Assembly (NCBI RefSeq): GCF_000955975.1
Contig: NZ_JYJF01000002.1
Span: forward strand, 62,001 to 126,000
DNA: 64,000 nucleotides
Source: Saccharothrix sp. ST-888
Lineage (GTDB): Bacteria; Actinomycetota; Actinomycetes; Streptomycetales; Streptomycetaceae
Reading direction: 5' to 3'
The translations under genes and the position numbers were made by a program. Positions 1-7,783 of this stretch are shown here, piece after piece. Within the stretch, counting starts at the first letter, position 1. Each line of letters begins with the position of its first letter. The notes under the pieces are model-generated. The model made no database searches and had not been told where the DNA came from. It worked only from the letters and a program-made list of their open reading frames with translations.

Positions 1-1
1 G

Positions 2-646
2 GTGCGGGCCGTGGTCGGCGACGTCCGGGGCAAGGGGCTCAACGCCGTGGAGACGGCGGCCGCCGTGCTCGGCGCGTTCCGCGAGGCCGCCCACCAGGAG
101 CCCGAACTAGCCAAGGTGGCCGGCTGGCTGGCCGTCAGCCTGGACCGGGCCCTGCACGAGAACGACCACCCCGGGGTGGAGGAGGAGTTCGTCACCCTCG
201 TCCTGATCGGGGTCGGTGCGGACGGCATCGCGGAGATCGTCAACTGCGGACACCCGGCGCCGCTGCTGATGCGGTCCGGCGAGCCGGTGCGGGCGCTGGA
301 GCTGGCGGAGACCGTGCCGCCGCTCGGCGTCCTCGACCCGGCCGACGTGCGGCCGCCCGTGCACCGGGTGCGGGTCCAGCCCGGCGACCGGGTGCTGCTC
401 TTCACCGACGGCGTGATCGAGGCCAGGGACCACCGGGGCGCCTTCTACCCGCTGGCCGAACGCCTGTCGCAGGTCGCCACCGGCAGCCCGGTCGAGGTGC
501 TGGGCCGGATCCACGACGACGTCGTACGCCACGTCGGCCGCCAGCTCGGCGACGACGCGGCCATGCTCCTCCTCCAGTACGAGCCCACCACCCACCGCCT
601 GCCCCACCAGCCGGGCCTGACGGAGCAGCTCCAGGGGCAGGGGTGA
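2..646 (+). CDS. SpoIIE/PPM-type serine phosphatase, C-terminal part (5' end outside window)
   Basis: This is the C-terminal 214 residues or so of a SpoIIE/RsbU-type PPM protein phosphatase. Such enzymes usually dephosphorylate anti-sigma-factor antagonists. The frame is open to the window edge and its first residues read VVGDVRGKG, a motif from the middle of the catalytic domain, so the true start lies upstream. Later motifs are NCGHPAPLL, the metal-binding FTDGVIEAR near residue 135 and GDDAAMLLL near the end. Any sensor domain (GAF, PAS or membrane) is outside the window. The next gene is convergent. The family is clear; the partner protein is unknown. Confidence 0.9.
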   Translation: MRAVVGDVRGKGLNAVETAAAVLGAFREAAHQEPELAKVAGWLAVSLDRALHENDHPGVEEEFVTLVLIGVGADGIAEIVNCGHPAPLLMRSGEPVRALELAETVPPLGVLDPADVRPPVHRVRVQPGDRVLLFTDGVIEARDHRGAFYPLAERLSQVATGSPVEVLGRIHDDVVRHVGRQLGDDAAMLLLQYEPTTHRLPHQPGLTEQLQGQG

Positions 647-676
647 ATCCGCGCCGCGCCCCGGCGGCGGGCCGCG

Positions 677-774
677 GCTCTTGAAGATCTTGCTCCGGCC
701 GACCGGTTCACCCCGGATTGCCGGCAGATTCCCATCGGGTCGAACCGGTGCGAGTCAGGGGAAATTTCAAGAGC
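677..774. other. 98-bp nested inverted-repeat element between convergent genes
   Basis: Outer arms GCTCTTGAA (677-685) and TTCAAGAGC (766-774) match perfectly. Inside them ACCGGTTC (702-709) faces GAACCGGT (742-749), and the inner stem extends to about 14 bp with one mismatch. No U-run follows either side, so it is not a textbook terminator. It sits between the phosphatase stop and the stop of the convergent EEP-family gene. It could be a bidirectional terminator or a structured RNA; the sequence alone does not decide. Confidence 0.5.
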
Positions 775-786
775 TTCACAACGCCC

Positions 787-1809
787 CTAGAGGGTGACCT
801 CGACGACCAGCGGCCGGTGGTCGGAGACCGCCGCGCGGGGGGCCGAGGCCGGCCCCACCGCGGTGCGGGGGACGCCGATGGCCAGGACGTGGTCGAACTG
901 GACGGCCGGGTGGTGCGAGGGGTAGGTCGGGGTCTTCGCCAGGTCGTACCAGCCCTGCATGCGCGGCCGCGGCTCCCTGACCCGCCGCCGCCGGACCCCT
1001 GCCTGCGCGGCCTGGGCCGCCCGCATCCGCCGCGCCGCCCGCAGGTCCCGCCGCCGCAGCCGCTCCGACCGGCGCTCGCGCGCGGTCTCCGGATCGAGCG
1101 CGGTGGCACTGCCGAGCACCGTCCGGGGCATCGCGCCGATCAGGTTGAAGTCGCCGAGCACCAGGTACGGCTTCGGCAGGTCGGCGATCCACCGCCGGAT
1201 GCCCGCGAGTTGGGCCATGTTCCAGCCGGGGACGAAGGAGAGGTGGGTGGCGACCACCGTGAACGGCCCCCGCTCGCCTTCCAGGACGGCGGCCAGCGCG
1301 GCGCGCGGCTCGTCCGGTACGGGGGTCAGCCCGCGCCGCCCGGCGACCCGCAGCGGCAGTCCGAACGGCGCCGGGGCGAACCTGCGGGCCCGCCAGTGCC
1401 GCACCGGCAGCCGGGTCAGCAGCGCGGTGCCGTACGAGGGCGGTTCGGTGGCGGCGTCGACCTCGCCGGGCCCGTAGACCTGGAGGCCGGGGACGGCGGG
1501 GTCGGGCACCCAGCCGGCCACCGGGGCCGGGCGTCCGTGCAGTGCGGCGGCGAATCGCCAGTCGGTGGCGCCCATCGCCTTGGCGGCTGCGGCGGCCTGG
1601 TCCACCAGGCCGGAGCGCGGCTGGTAGCGGTCGACCTCCTGGAGCGCGAGCACGTCCGCGTCCAGCTCGGCGATGGCCTCGATCAGGGGGTCGGCGGCCT
1701 GGGGGCACTCCCGGCCTGCGGCGGGGGGAGGGAAGGGCAGCGGGCTGCCGTCGGCGGCCAGGGGCTGACCGTGCAACAGGTTGAAGGTGGCGATGCGCAG
1801 CTGGCTCAC
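787..1809 (-). CDS. endonuclease/exonuclease/phosphatase (EEP) family protein
   Basis: About 340 residues of the Mg-dependent EEP fold (DNase I, exonuclease III, inositol phosphatase superfamily). Visible motifs in order are IATFNLLHG near the N-terminus, LQEVDRYQ (the Mg-ligand Glu), TVVATHLSF, VLGDFNL and a terminal SDHRPLVVEV, which together form the EEP active site. The substrate cannot be told from sequence. The chosen GTG start (1807-1809) gives MSQLRIATFN and lacks a clear ribosome site. An ATG at 1863 would add 18 residues but would overlap the palindromes of the divergent padR gene. The protein has no signal peptide and is likely cytoplasmic. Confidence 0.82.
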   Translation of the reverse strand: MSQLRIATFNLLHGQPLAADGSPLPFPPPAAGRECPQAADPLIEAIAELDADVLALQEVDRYQPRSGLVDQAAAAAKAMGATDWRFAAALHGRPAPVAGWVPDPAVPGLQVYGPGEVDAATEPPSYGTALLTRLPVRHWRARRFAPAPFGLPLRVAGRRGLTPVPDEPRAALAAVLEGERGPFTVVATHLSFVPGWNMAQLAGIRRWIADLPKPYLVLGDFNLIGAMPRTVLGSATALDPETARERRSERLRRRDLRAARRMRAAQAAQAGVRRRRVREPRPRMQGWYDLAKTPTYPSHHPAVQFDHVLAIGVPRTAVGPASAPRAAVSDHRPLVVEVTL

Positions 1810-1833
1810 ACCGTACGACGGTACCGGCTGCGC

Positions 1834-1873
1834 TTGAGTAGGCAGGGCATACCGGGTATACATACTGAGTATG
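1834..1873 (+). promoter_or_regulatory. padR promoter with two tandem palindromic operators
   Basis: A -35 TTGAGT (1834-1839) lies 17 bp from a -10 TATACA (1857-1862), predicting transcription from about 1869-1871, at the ATG itself (leaderless). Two copies of CATAC-N3-GTATR, at 1848-1860 and 1861-1873, abut with a 13-bp period. The second includes the start codon. The copies cover the -10 and the start point, as expected for an autorepressor site; that PadR binds them is inferred. Confidence 0.7.
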
Positions 1874-2476
1874 TCGATCCGTCACGGCCTGCTCGCCCTG
1901 CTCGACCAGGGCCCGCGCTACGGCTACCAGCTCCGCGTCGAGTTCGAGTCCCGCACGGGCGCCACCTGGCCGCTGAACGTCGGCCAGGTCTACACCACCC
2001 TGGGTCGTCTGGAGCGGGACGGGCTGGTCGCGCCGCACGGGGAGGACGAGGAGGGGCACCTGTTCTACGCCGTCACCGAAGCCGGGCGCGCCGAACTGCG
2101 CAACTGGTTCGAGACGCCGGTGCCCAGGAACAGCCCGCCGCGCGACGAACTGGCGATCAAGCTGGCGATGGCGGTGACCGTGCCGGGGGTCGATGTCGCG
2201 GCCGTGGTCCAGTCGCAGCGCCGCCACAGCATGAAGGCGCTCCAGGACTACACCCGGCTCAAGGGCCAGGCGCTCAACGGCGATGAGGGTCGCCAGGAGG
2301 ACCTGGCCTGGCTGCTGGTGCTGGAGCAGCTGATCTTCCAGACCGAGGCCGAGATCCGCTGGCTGGACCACTGCGAGACCAGGCTGGCGCAGCGCCGCCC
2401 GGGGGTGCAGAGCGCCGAGCCGCCGCAGGCCGCCGAGGCCGCGCCGGGCCGGCCGAAGCGCCGCAGCCGGATCTGA
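1871..2476 (+). CDS. PadR family transcriptional regulator
   Basis: A 201-residue PadR-type repressor. The N-terminal winged helix begins MSIRHGLLALL, continues through GYQLRVEFE and carries the family motif VGQVYTTLGRLERDGLV, with a wing around DEEGHLFYAVTEAGR. The C-terminal half is helical (PadR C-terminal dimerisation region) with a basic Pro/Ala-rich tail ending RRSRI. The ATG sits inside the second CATAC palindrome and the mRNA is probably leaderless. The following gene, 32 bp on, encodes an ABC ATPase. PadR plus a MacB-type ABC transporter is a common drug-responsive pair in actinomycetes. The ligand is unknown. Confidence 0.9.
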   Translation: MSIRHGLLALLDQGPRYGYQLRVEFESRTGATWPLNVGQVYTTLGRLERDGLVAPHGEDEEGHLFYAVTEAGRAELRNWFETPVPRNSPPRDELAIKLAMAVTVPGVDVAAVVQSQRRHSMKALQDYTRLKGQALNGDEGRQEDLAWLLVLEQLIFQTEAEIRWLDHCETRLAQRRPGVQSAEPPQAAEAAPGRPKRRSRI

Positions 2477-2508
2477 TCCAGAGCGAACAAGCCATCGCAG
2501 GGGGAGAG

Positions 2509-3288
2509 TTGAGTACTACTCAGTTGACCGGCGGGCAGTCCGGCGGTGCGGAGCCGGTGCCGGTCCTGCACCTGGCGGAGGTCACCCGGGTGCACGGCCG
2601 GGGTGCCGCCGAGGTGCAGGCCCTGCGCGGGATCGACCTGCGGGTGTACCCGGGGGAGCTGGTCGCCGTGATGGGCCCGTCGGGCTCCGGGAAGTCCACC
2701 CTGCTGACCCTGGCGGGCGGCCTGGACACCCCGAGCACAGGTGAGGTGCTGGTCGAGGGCGTCGCACTCGGCGGGCTGTCCCGCAAGCGGCTGGCCCAGG
2801 TGCGCCGCCGCTCGATCGGCTACGTCTTCCAGGACTACAACCTGATACCGGCGCTGACCGCCGCGGAGAACATCGCGCTGCCCCGCGAACTCGACGGTGC
2901 CTCCAGCCGCGCCGCCCGCAGGGAGGCGCTGGCGGCGCTGGCGGAGATGGGGATCGCCGAGCTGGCGGACCGGTTCCCCGACGACATGTCGGGCGGCCAG
3001 CAGCAGCGGGTCGCCATCGCCCGGGCCCTGATCGGCGACCGCCGCCTGGTCCTGGCCGACGAGCCGACCGGAGCGCTGGACTCCACCACCGGGGAGTCGG
3101 TGCTCGCCGTCCTGCGGGCGCGTTGCGACGCGGGTGCGGCCGGGGTGATGGTGACCCACGAGGCCAGGCACGCGGCCTGGGCGGACCGCGTGGTCTTCCT
3201 GCGGGACGGCCGGATGGTCGACCAGACCACCAGCCGGGACGCCGCCAGCCTGCTGGTCCCCTCCGCCACCAGGCCGAGGCCGACCTGA
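2509..3288 (+). CDS. ABC transporter ATP-binding protein (MacB/LolD type), permease missing
   Basis: A 259-residue nucleotide-binding subunit. Motifs are Walker A GPSGSGKST (about residue 65), Q-loop FQDYNL, signature MSGGQQQR, Walker B LVLADEPTGALD and a switch His in MVTHEAR. The DEPTGALD form is typical of MacB/LolD/FtsE-like ATPases that pair with FtsX-fold permeases. The TTG start follows a GGGGGAG ribosome site. It is probably co-transcribed with padR. No permease follows; the next gene is an unrelated peptidase, so the partner must be encoded elsewhere or has been lost. Confidence 0.9.
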   Translation: MSTTQLTGGQSGGAEPVPVLHLAEVTRVHGRGAAEVQALRGIDLRVYPGELVAVMGPSGSGKSTLLTLAGGLDTPSTGEVLVEGVALGGLSRKRLAQVRRRSIGYVFQDYNLIPALTAAENIALPRELDGASSRAARREALAALAEMGIAELADRFPDDMSGGQQQRVAIARALIGDRRLVLADEPTGALDSTTGESVLAVLRARCDAGAAGVMVTHEARHAAWADRVVFLRDGRMVDQTTSRDAASLLVPSATRPRPT

Positions 3289-3330
3289 CCGACCCGGTCC
3301 GGCGCGGGATGCCCGACATCGTGGAGGGTC

Positions 3331-3366
3331 GGGTCCCAGGGGTCCCAGGGGTCCCAGGAGTCCCGG
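3331..3366 (+). repeat. 9-bp tandem repeat, four units
   Basis: Three exact GGGTCCCAG units (3331-3357) and a fourth degenerate unit GAGTCCCGG lie between the ABC ATPase stop and the M20 peptidase promoter region. No reading frame with support crosses them. Copy number could vary between strains; a role is not evident. Confidence 0.8.
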
Positions 3367-3442
3367 GGGGTGACGGAGGTTACTGGTTCGGTGCGCGGAC
3401 GTCGTGGGCACACACCCGCATGGGCGAACTAAAGTCGTCCGT

Positions 3443-4843
3443 ATGACGAAAACCCCGGACAGCGTCGTCCGCTCCTACATCGACCAGCACCAGGCCTCCT
3501 TCCTGCAGGATCTCTCCGACTGGCTGAGCATCCCGTCCGTCTCCGCCGACCCGGACCGGGCCGGCGAGGTCCGCCGGTCGGCGGAGTGGCTGGCCGCGAA
3601 GCTGACCGCCACCGGGTTCCCGGTGGCGGAGGTCTGGGAGACCGACGGACTGCCGGCCGTGTTCGCCGAGTGGCCCTCCGGGGATTCGTCCGCCCCCACC
3701 GTGCTGGTCTACGGCCACCACGACGTGCAGCCCGCGGCCAAGGAGGACGGCTGGGCGACCGAGCCGTTCACCCCGACCGTCATCGGCAAGCAGCTGTTCG
3801 CCCGGGGCGCGGCGGACGACAAGGGCCAGGTCTTCTTCCACACGCTGGGTGTCCGGGCGCACCTGGCGGCCACCGGCCGCACCGCCCCCGCCGTCAACCT
3901 CAAGCTGCTGATCGAGGGCGAGGAGGAGTCCGGCTCGCCGAACTTCGCGAACCTGGTCCGCCGCGAGGCCGAGCGCCTGGCCGCCGATGTGGTCATCATC
4001 TCGGACACCGGCATGTGGGCCGAGGACACTCCGACCGTCTGCACCGGTATGCGCGGCCTGGCCGACGCCCAGATCGACCTGTACGGCCCGGACAGCGACA
4101 TCCACTCCGGTTCCTTCGGCGGCGCCGTCCCCAACCCGGCCGATGTCGCGGCCTCGCTCGCCGCGGCCCTGCACGACGCCGACCGCAAGGTGGCGATCCC
4201 GGGCTTCTACGACGGCATCGTCGAGCTGACCGAGCAGGAGCGCGAGCTCTTCGCCGAGCTGCCCTTCAACGAGGCGCAGTGGCTCAAGGTCGCCAAGTCG
4301 TACGGCACCCAGGGCGAGGCCGGCTACACCACCCTGGAGCGGGTCTGGGCCCGTCCGACCGCCGAGGTCAACGGCATCTGGGGCGGCTACACCGGCCCCG
4401 GCGGCAAGACCATCGTGCCGGCCGAGGCGCACCTCAAGCTCTCCTTCCGGCTGGTGGCGGGCCAGGAGGTGGAGAAGGTCCGGGAGGCCGTCCGCGCCTG
4501 GGTGGCCGCGCAGGTGCCCGAGGGCATCCGGTACGAGCTGGTCTTCCCCGGTGCCACCCGGCCGTGCCTGACGCCGCTGGACCACCCGGCGCTGCAGTCC
4601 ACCGTCCGGGCGATGGGGCGCGCGTTCGAGAAGAAGATCCTGTTCACCCGCGAGGGGGGCTCGGGCCCGGCCGCCGACCTGCAGGACGTGCTCGGTGCCC
4701 CGGTGCTCTTCCTGGGCATCTCGGTGCCCTCGGACGGCTGGCACTCGGTCAACGAGAAGGTCGAGCTCGACCTGCTGGCCAAGGGTGTCGAGACGGCCGC
4801 CTACCTCTGGGGCGACCTGGCCGAGAACTGGCGTCGGGCGTGA
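3443..4843 (+). CDS. M20 family dipeptidase/metallopeptidase
   Basis: A 466-residue zinc peptidase of the M20 (ArgE/DapE/CPG2, carnosinase-like) family, expected to hydrolyse dipeptides in the cytoplasm. Metal and catalytic motifs are GHHDVQPA (about residue 90), RGAADDKGQ, the catalytic pair in IEGEEESGS and a late GWHSVNEK. The insertion around DIHSGSFGG fits the dimerisation domain. The ATG at 3443 follows a -10-like TAAAGT (3430-3435) at a distance suggesting a leaderless message. A GTG 39 bp upstream is in frame but lacks a ribosome site. The downstream gene nudC starts 58 bp later and may be co-transcribed. Confidence 0.92.
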   Translation: MTKTPDSVVRSYIDQHQASFLQDLSDWLSIPSVSADPDRAGEVRRSAEWLAAKLTATGFPVAEVWETDGLPAVFAEWPSGDSSAPTVLVYGHHDVQPAAKEDGWATEPFTPTVIGKQLFARGAADDKGQVFFHTLGVRAHLAATGRTAPAVNLKLLIEGEEESGSPNFANLVRREAERLAADVVIISDTGMWAEDTPTVCTGMRGLADAQIDLYGPDSDIHSGSFGGAVPNPADVAASLAAALHDADRKVAIPGFYDGIVELTEQERELFAELPFNEAQWLKVAKSYGTQGEAGYTTLERVWARPTAEVNGIWGGYTGPGGKTIVPAEAHLKLSFRLVAGQEVEKVREAVRAWVAAQVPEGIRYELVFPGATRPCLTPLDHPALQSTVRAMGRAFEKKILFTREGGSGPAADLQDVLGAPVLFLGISVPSDGWHSVNEKVELDLLAKGVETAAYLWGDLAENWRRA

Positions 4844-4900
4844 GGCCCGCGCATGCGCACGGCGATGAGCTGAAGACAACCAGAACGGGGATGGACCGAG

Positions 4901-5833
4901 TTGAGCACCGTGCCTGATACCAAGCCTCTCGCCCTGGCCCGCGCCGGCGTGGACCGGGCCGCGCAGCACCGGTTCGACGAGCCGTGGCTGGCGGCGGCCT
5001 GGAGCCACCCGAGCACCAAGGTGCTGCCGATCTCGGGCGGCGAGGCCTTCGTGGTCGACACCGAGCTTGGTACCGAGCTGGTGCTGCTGCCCTCCTTCGA
5101 GGCGCCGCAGACCGGCGACCGGTACTTCCTCGGCACCGACGACGACGGGACCTCGTACTTCGCCCTGGCCGGCGAGAGCCTGCCCGGCCGCCTGGACGGC
5201 GACGCCCGCCCGGCCGGGCTGCGCGAGGTCGGGGCGATGCTCTCGGACCGCGACGCCGGGCTGCTGGTGCACGCGGTCGCGCTGGAGCACTGGCACCGGC
5301 TGCACAGCTTCTGCTCGCGCTGCGGCCATGCGACCGAGAAGGCCGGGGCCGGACACGTGCGCCGCTGCACCTCCTGCGCCGCCGAGCACTACCCGCGCAC
5401 CGACCCGGCGGTGATCATGCTGATCACCGACGAGCAGGACCGCTGCCTGCTCGGCCGTCAGGCGATCTGGCCGGAGGGCCGCTGGTCCACGCTGGCGGGA
5501 TTCGTCGAGCCCGGTGAGTCGATCGAGCAGGCGGTGGGCCGGGAGGTCTTCGAGGAGGCCGGGGTCCGGGTCGCCGAGGTCGAGTACGTGGCCAGCCAGC
5601 CGTGGCCGTTCCCGGCCAGCCTGATGCTGGGCTTCCTGGGCACGGCCGAACCGGGGGGCACCGCGATCACCGTCGACGGTGAGGAACTGGCCGAGGCGCG
5701 CTGGTTCTCCCGGGAGGAACTGCGGGCCGGAATGCTCGCAGGGGAGATCCTGCCGCCGTCCGGAATCTCGATCGCCCGTCATCTGGTCGAACTCTGGTAC
5801 GGCGAGCCGCTGCCTTCGACGGCCCGCGGTTAG
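4901..5833 (+). CDS. nudC: NAD(+) diphosphatase NudC
   Basis: A 310-residue Nudix hydrolase that splits NAD(H) and can remove NAD caps from RNA. Diagnostic features are the zinc ribbon CSRCGHATE...CTSC (residues about 139-163), a canonical Nudix box from GFVEPGE to REVFEEAG, and the NudC signature SQPWPFPASLM immediately after it. The TTG start is chosen because MSTVPDTKPL follows an upstream GGGATGGA purine run. Nearby ATGs are out of frame. A hairpin terminator follows. Its position before mrx1-uvrD2-whiB7 recalls the mycobacterial gene order. Confidence 0.93.
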   Translation: MSTVPDTKPLALARAGVDRAAQHRFDEPWLAAAWSHPSTKVLPISGGEAFVVDTELGTELVLLPSFEAPQTGDRYFLGTDDDGTSYFALAGESLPGRLDGDARPAGLREVGAMLSDRDAGLLVHAVALEHWHRLHSFCSRCGHATEKAGAGHVRRCTSCAAEHYPRTDPAVIMLITDEQDRCLLGRQAIWPEGRWSTLAGFVEPGESIEQAVGREVFEEAGVRVAEVEYVASQPWPFPASLMLGFLGTAEPGGTAITVDGEELAEARWFSREELRAGMLAGEILPPSGISIARHLVELWYGEPLPSTARG

Positions 5834-5863
5834 TCGCCGATTTCCGCCGATTGGCGCGAAATG

Positions 5864-5901
5864 GGGGCGTGCGGATGTTCTCTGCACGCCCCTTCGGTCT
5901 T
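5864..5901 (+). terminator. Rho-independent-like terminator after nudC
   Basis: The stem GGGGCGTGC (5864-5872) / GCACGCCCC (5884-5892) with an 11-nt loop is followed by TTCGGTCTTTATTGTC. It lies 30 bp after the nudC stop and before the convergent ATPase gene. Confidence 0.75.
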
Positions 5902-5971
5902 TATTGTCAGATTAATTTGATCGAATCCCTGACCGGCTTCGATGATTTCCGACCGTGCATGTCGGGACGGG

Positions 5972-6460
5972 TCAGGACAGGTCGAGCCAGCAGCTGACGG
6001 TCTTGCCGGTCAGCCGGGTGGTCACCGACCACTCCTCGCAGAGCATGGTGACGATGGCCAGGCCCCGCCCGCTGGAGTCCTCCTCACCGGCTTCCCGGGC
6101 CTGGGGCAGCTCGCGGCCGAAGTCCGCGACCGAGATCTGCAGGGCGGCGTCGGTCAGCGCCAGGGTGATCGAGATGGCGCCCCGGCCGTACCGCACCGCA
6201 TTGGTGACCAGCTCGGACACCACCAGCTGGGCGCTGTCGACCAGGTCGGCGGCGCCCCAGGCGGCCAGTGCGGTGCAGGTCAGCTGGCGGGCCCGGCCGA
6301 CATTCCGCGGCTGGGGCGGGAAGGTGGCCGTCACCGACCACGCGCCGCGATCGGCAGCCTCGAGGGTGCGGCCGGGCCGCTGCCGGGCGCCGCCCGGGGC
6401 GGCGCGTTGCTGGTCGGCCTGGCGCGCGTTGTACAGGTGCGCGGAACTGGTTACGGGCAT
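5972..6460 (-). CDS. ATP-binding protein, RsbW-like (GHKL) anti-sigma/serine kinase family
   Basis: A 162-residue single-domain GHKL ATPase of the kind abundant in streptomycetes. The N-box SELVTNAVRYG lies near residue 95 and the G-box SSGRGLAIVTML near residue 135. The ATPase domain occupies residues 45-162 after an Arg/Gln-rich N-terminus. The ATG (6458-6460) has the ribosome site GGGGGCGGA. Relatives phosphorylate anti-anti-sigma factors or bind sigma factors; its partner is not identifiable here. The gntR gene is divergent, with 166 bp and a perfect palindrome between them. Confidence 0.88.
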   Translation of the reverse strand: MPVTSSAHLYNARQADQQRAAPGGARQRPGRTLEAADRGAWSVTATFPPQPRNVGRARQLTCTALAAWGAADLVDSAQLVVSELVTNAVRYGRGAISITLALTDAALQISVADFGRELPQAREAGEEDSSGRGLAIVTMLCEEWSVTTRLTGKTVSCWLDLS

Positions 6461-6566
6461 GGATCCGCCCCCGGTGTGCTGGTTGGAATACGGCGCCGGA
6501 TTTGGCGACGGTGTCGCCGGGCGACCGCAATCGTTCTGGTTGGGATCAATCTCGGAATCCCCAATC

Positions 6567-6584
6567 CCGGCCAATATTGGCCGG
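6567..6584. promoter_or_regulatory. 18-bp perfect palindrome in divergent gntR/ATPase promoter region
   Basis: CCGGCCAATATTGGCCGG is a perfect dyad with an AT-rich centre, 43 bp before the gntR GTG and 107 bp before the ATPase ATG. Its position suits an operator. Binding by the neighbouring GntR protein is only inferred. Confidence 0.6.
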
Positions 6585-6626
6585 TTTCGCTGAAATGGCG
6601 CAAGCCCTCTCGCTACATTCACTCGG

Positions 6627-7508
6627 GTGACAATCCCACGGGGCAGTGCCCAATCACCGAAGTACCAGCGTCTGGCCGCCGATCTGCGCCGCCGCATCGC
6701 GGCCGGGGAGTGGCCCGGCGACGTCCCGCTCCCGGTCGAGGGGGAGCTGGAGCAGCAGTACGGCGTGGCCCGCAACACCGTCCGCCTCGCGGTCGACGTG
6801 CTGGTCAACGAGGGCAGGCTGGTCCGCCTCCAGGGCAAGGGGACCTTCCTCAAGGACCACCCGGTGCTGGACCACCGGGTGTACGGTCCCGCGCCCGTTC
6901 CCGGCCTGCCGGACTGCCTGACCACCCCCTCCGAGGTCTACCCGAAAGAGGCACAGACGGCGGGACGCCGGTTGACGGTGGACTTCGAGATGCTGATCGT
7001 CCGGGCCCGGGTGGACATCGCCGAGCGGCTCGGGATGCGGCCGGGCGAGGCGGTGGTGGTCCGCCGCCAGCTGCGGCTGATGGACCGTGAGCCGTACTCG
7101 ATCGAGGAGAGCCACTACCGGGCCGGGCTGGCCGCCGGTACGCCGCTGATGGAGCCCGACCCGGTGCCGGGCGGGGACGAGTCGGTGCTGGCCGCGCTCG
7201 GCCGCACCGAGATCGGCGCGGTGGACCACCTGGTGTCGCGGATGCCCGGGCCCGAGGAGTCGGCCTGGTTCCAGGGCGGCCCCGGGGTGCCGCTGCTGGT
7301 GCAGACCCGGGTGACGTACGACCGGCGCGGTCCGGTCCGGGTGGTCGAGTCGCGCTACTCGGCGGACCGCTGCCGGCTGGTGTACGGACTCGGCGAGCTG
7401 GGCGCCCGGCCGGCACCCGAACTGGACGCGGACGGCCCCGGGTCCGAACAGGCCGGGGCCGCCGCGGAGTTGATCCCGGGTCAGGCGGCCAAGGCCTTCT
7501 TGACCTGA
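6627..7508 (+). CDS. GntR family (HutC/UTRA type) transcriptional regulator
   Basis: A 293-residue regulator with an N-terminal winged helix (LAADLRRRIAAG, then VEGELEQQYGVARNTVR and LQGKGTF, residues about 15-80) and a C-terminal UTRA effector domain (about 115-270, including EAVVVRRQLRLM and YSIEESHYR). UTRA domains bind small metabolites; the ligand is not predictable. The GTG start lies 7 nt after a -10-like TACATT (6614-6619), so it may be leaderless. The last 28 bp overlap the 3' end of the convergent mycoredoxin gene. Confidence 0.88.
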   Translation: MTIPRGSAQSPKYQRLAADLRRRIAAGEWPGDVPLPVEGELEQQYGVARNTVRLAVDVLVNEGRLVRLQGKGTFLKDHPVLDHRVYGPAPVPGLPDCLTTPSEVYPKEAQTAGRRLTVDFEMLIVRARVDIAERLGMRPGEAVVVRRQLRLMDREPYSIEESHYRAGLAAGTPLMEPDPVPGGDESVLAALGRTEIGAVDHLVSRMPGPEESAWFQGGPGVPLLVQTRVTYDRRGPVRVVESRYSADRCRLVYGLGELGARPAPELDADGPGSEQAGAAAELIPGQAAKAFLT

Positions 7509-7738
7509 ATCAGGCTCGGGTTGGTCATCACGACCCGCTCGCCGCCGCCGGCCGGCTGGACCAGCACGGTCGGGACGGTCTGGTTGCCGTTGTTCACCGA
7601 CTCGACGAAGGACGCCGAGTCCGGGTCCTGCTCGATGTTGATCTCGGTGTAGCCGATGCCCTCCCGGTCCAGCTGGCTCTTCAGACGGTTGCAGTACCCG
7701 CACCAGGTCGTGCTGTACATCGTGACGCTGCCGGACAT
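7481..7738 (-). CDS. mrx1: mycoredoxin (glutaredoxin-like, mycothiol-dependent)
   Basis: An 85-residue thioredoxin-fold oxidoreductase. The active site WCGYC (Cys13, Cys16) follows SVTMYSTT, and the cis-Pro motif TVPTV lies near residue 55. Length and motifs match Mrx1, which reduces mycothiol mixed disulfides in the cytoplasm. The ATG has the ribosome site AAGGAG 10 nt upstream. A sequence matching the SigR consensus (GGAAT-N18-GTT) lies about 40 bp before the start, so induction by disulfide stress is expected. It is divergent from uvrD2, as Rv3198A is grouped with uvrD2 in Mycobacterium tuberculosis. Confidence 0.93.
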   Translation of the reverse strand: MSGSVTMYSTTWCGYCNRLKSQLDREGIGYTEINIEQDPDSASFVESVNNGNQTVPTVLVQPAGGGERVVMTNPSLIQVKKALAA

Positions 7739-7783
7739 GGCGGTGGGCTCCTTCGGCGAGGGGGGCTTGCGGTCTGTGACCAG

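Noticed and set aside
690..770. tRNA-like T-arm sequence (GGTTCGACCC on the minus strand)
   Set aside because: The flanks do not form a 5-bp T stem and no acceptor or anticodon arm can be drawn; treated as part of the nested inverted repeat.
776..2371. Very long open frames antisense to the EEP gene, padR and ABC genes
   Set aside because: Long stop-free antisense frames are expected at this GC content; their translations are Arg/Pro/Gly-rich without family motifs.
3380..5887. 835-codon minus-strand frame opposite the M20 peptidase and nudC
   Set aside because: It is the mirror of two well-supported genes and has no recognisable domain.
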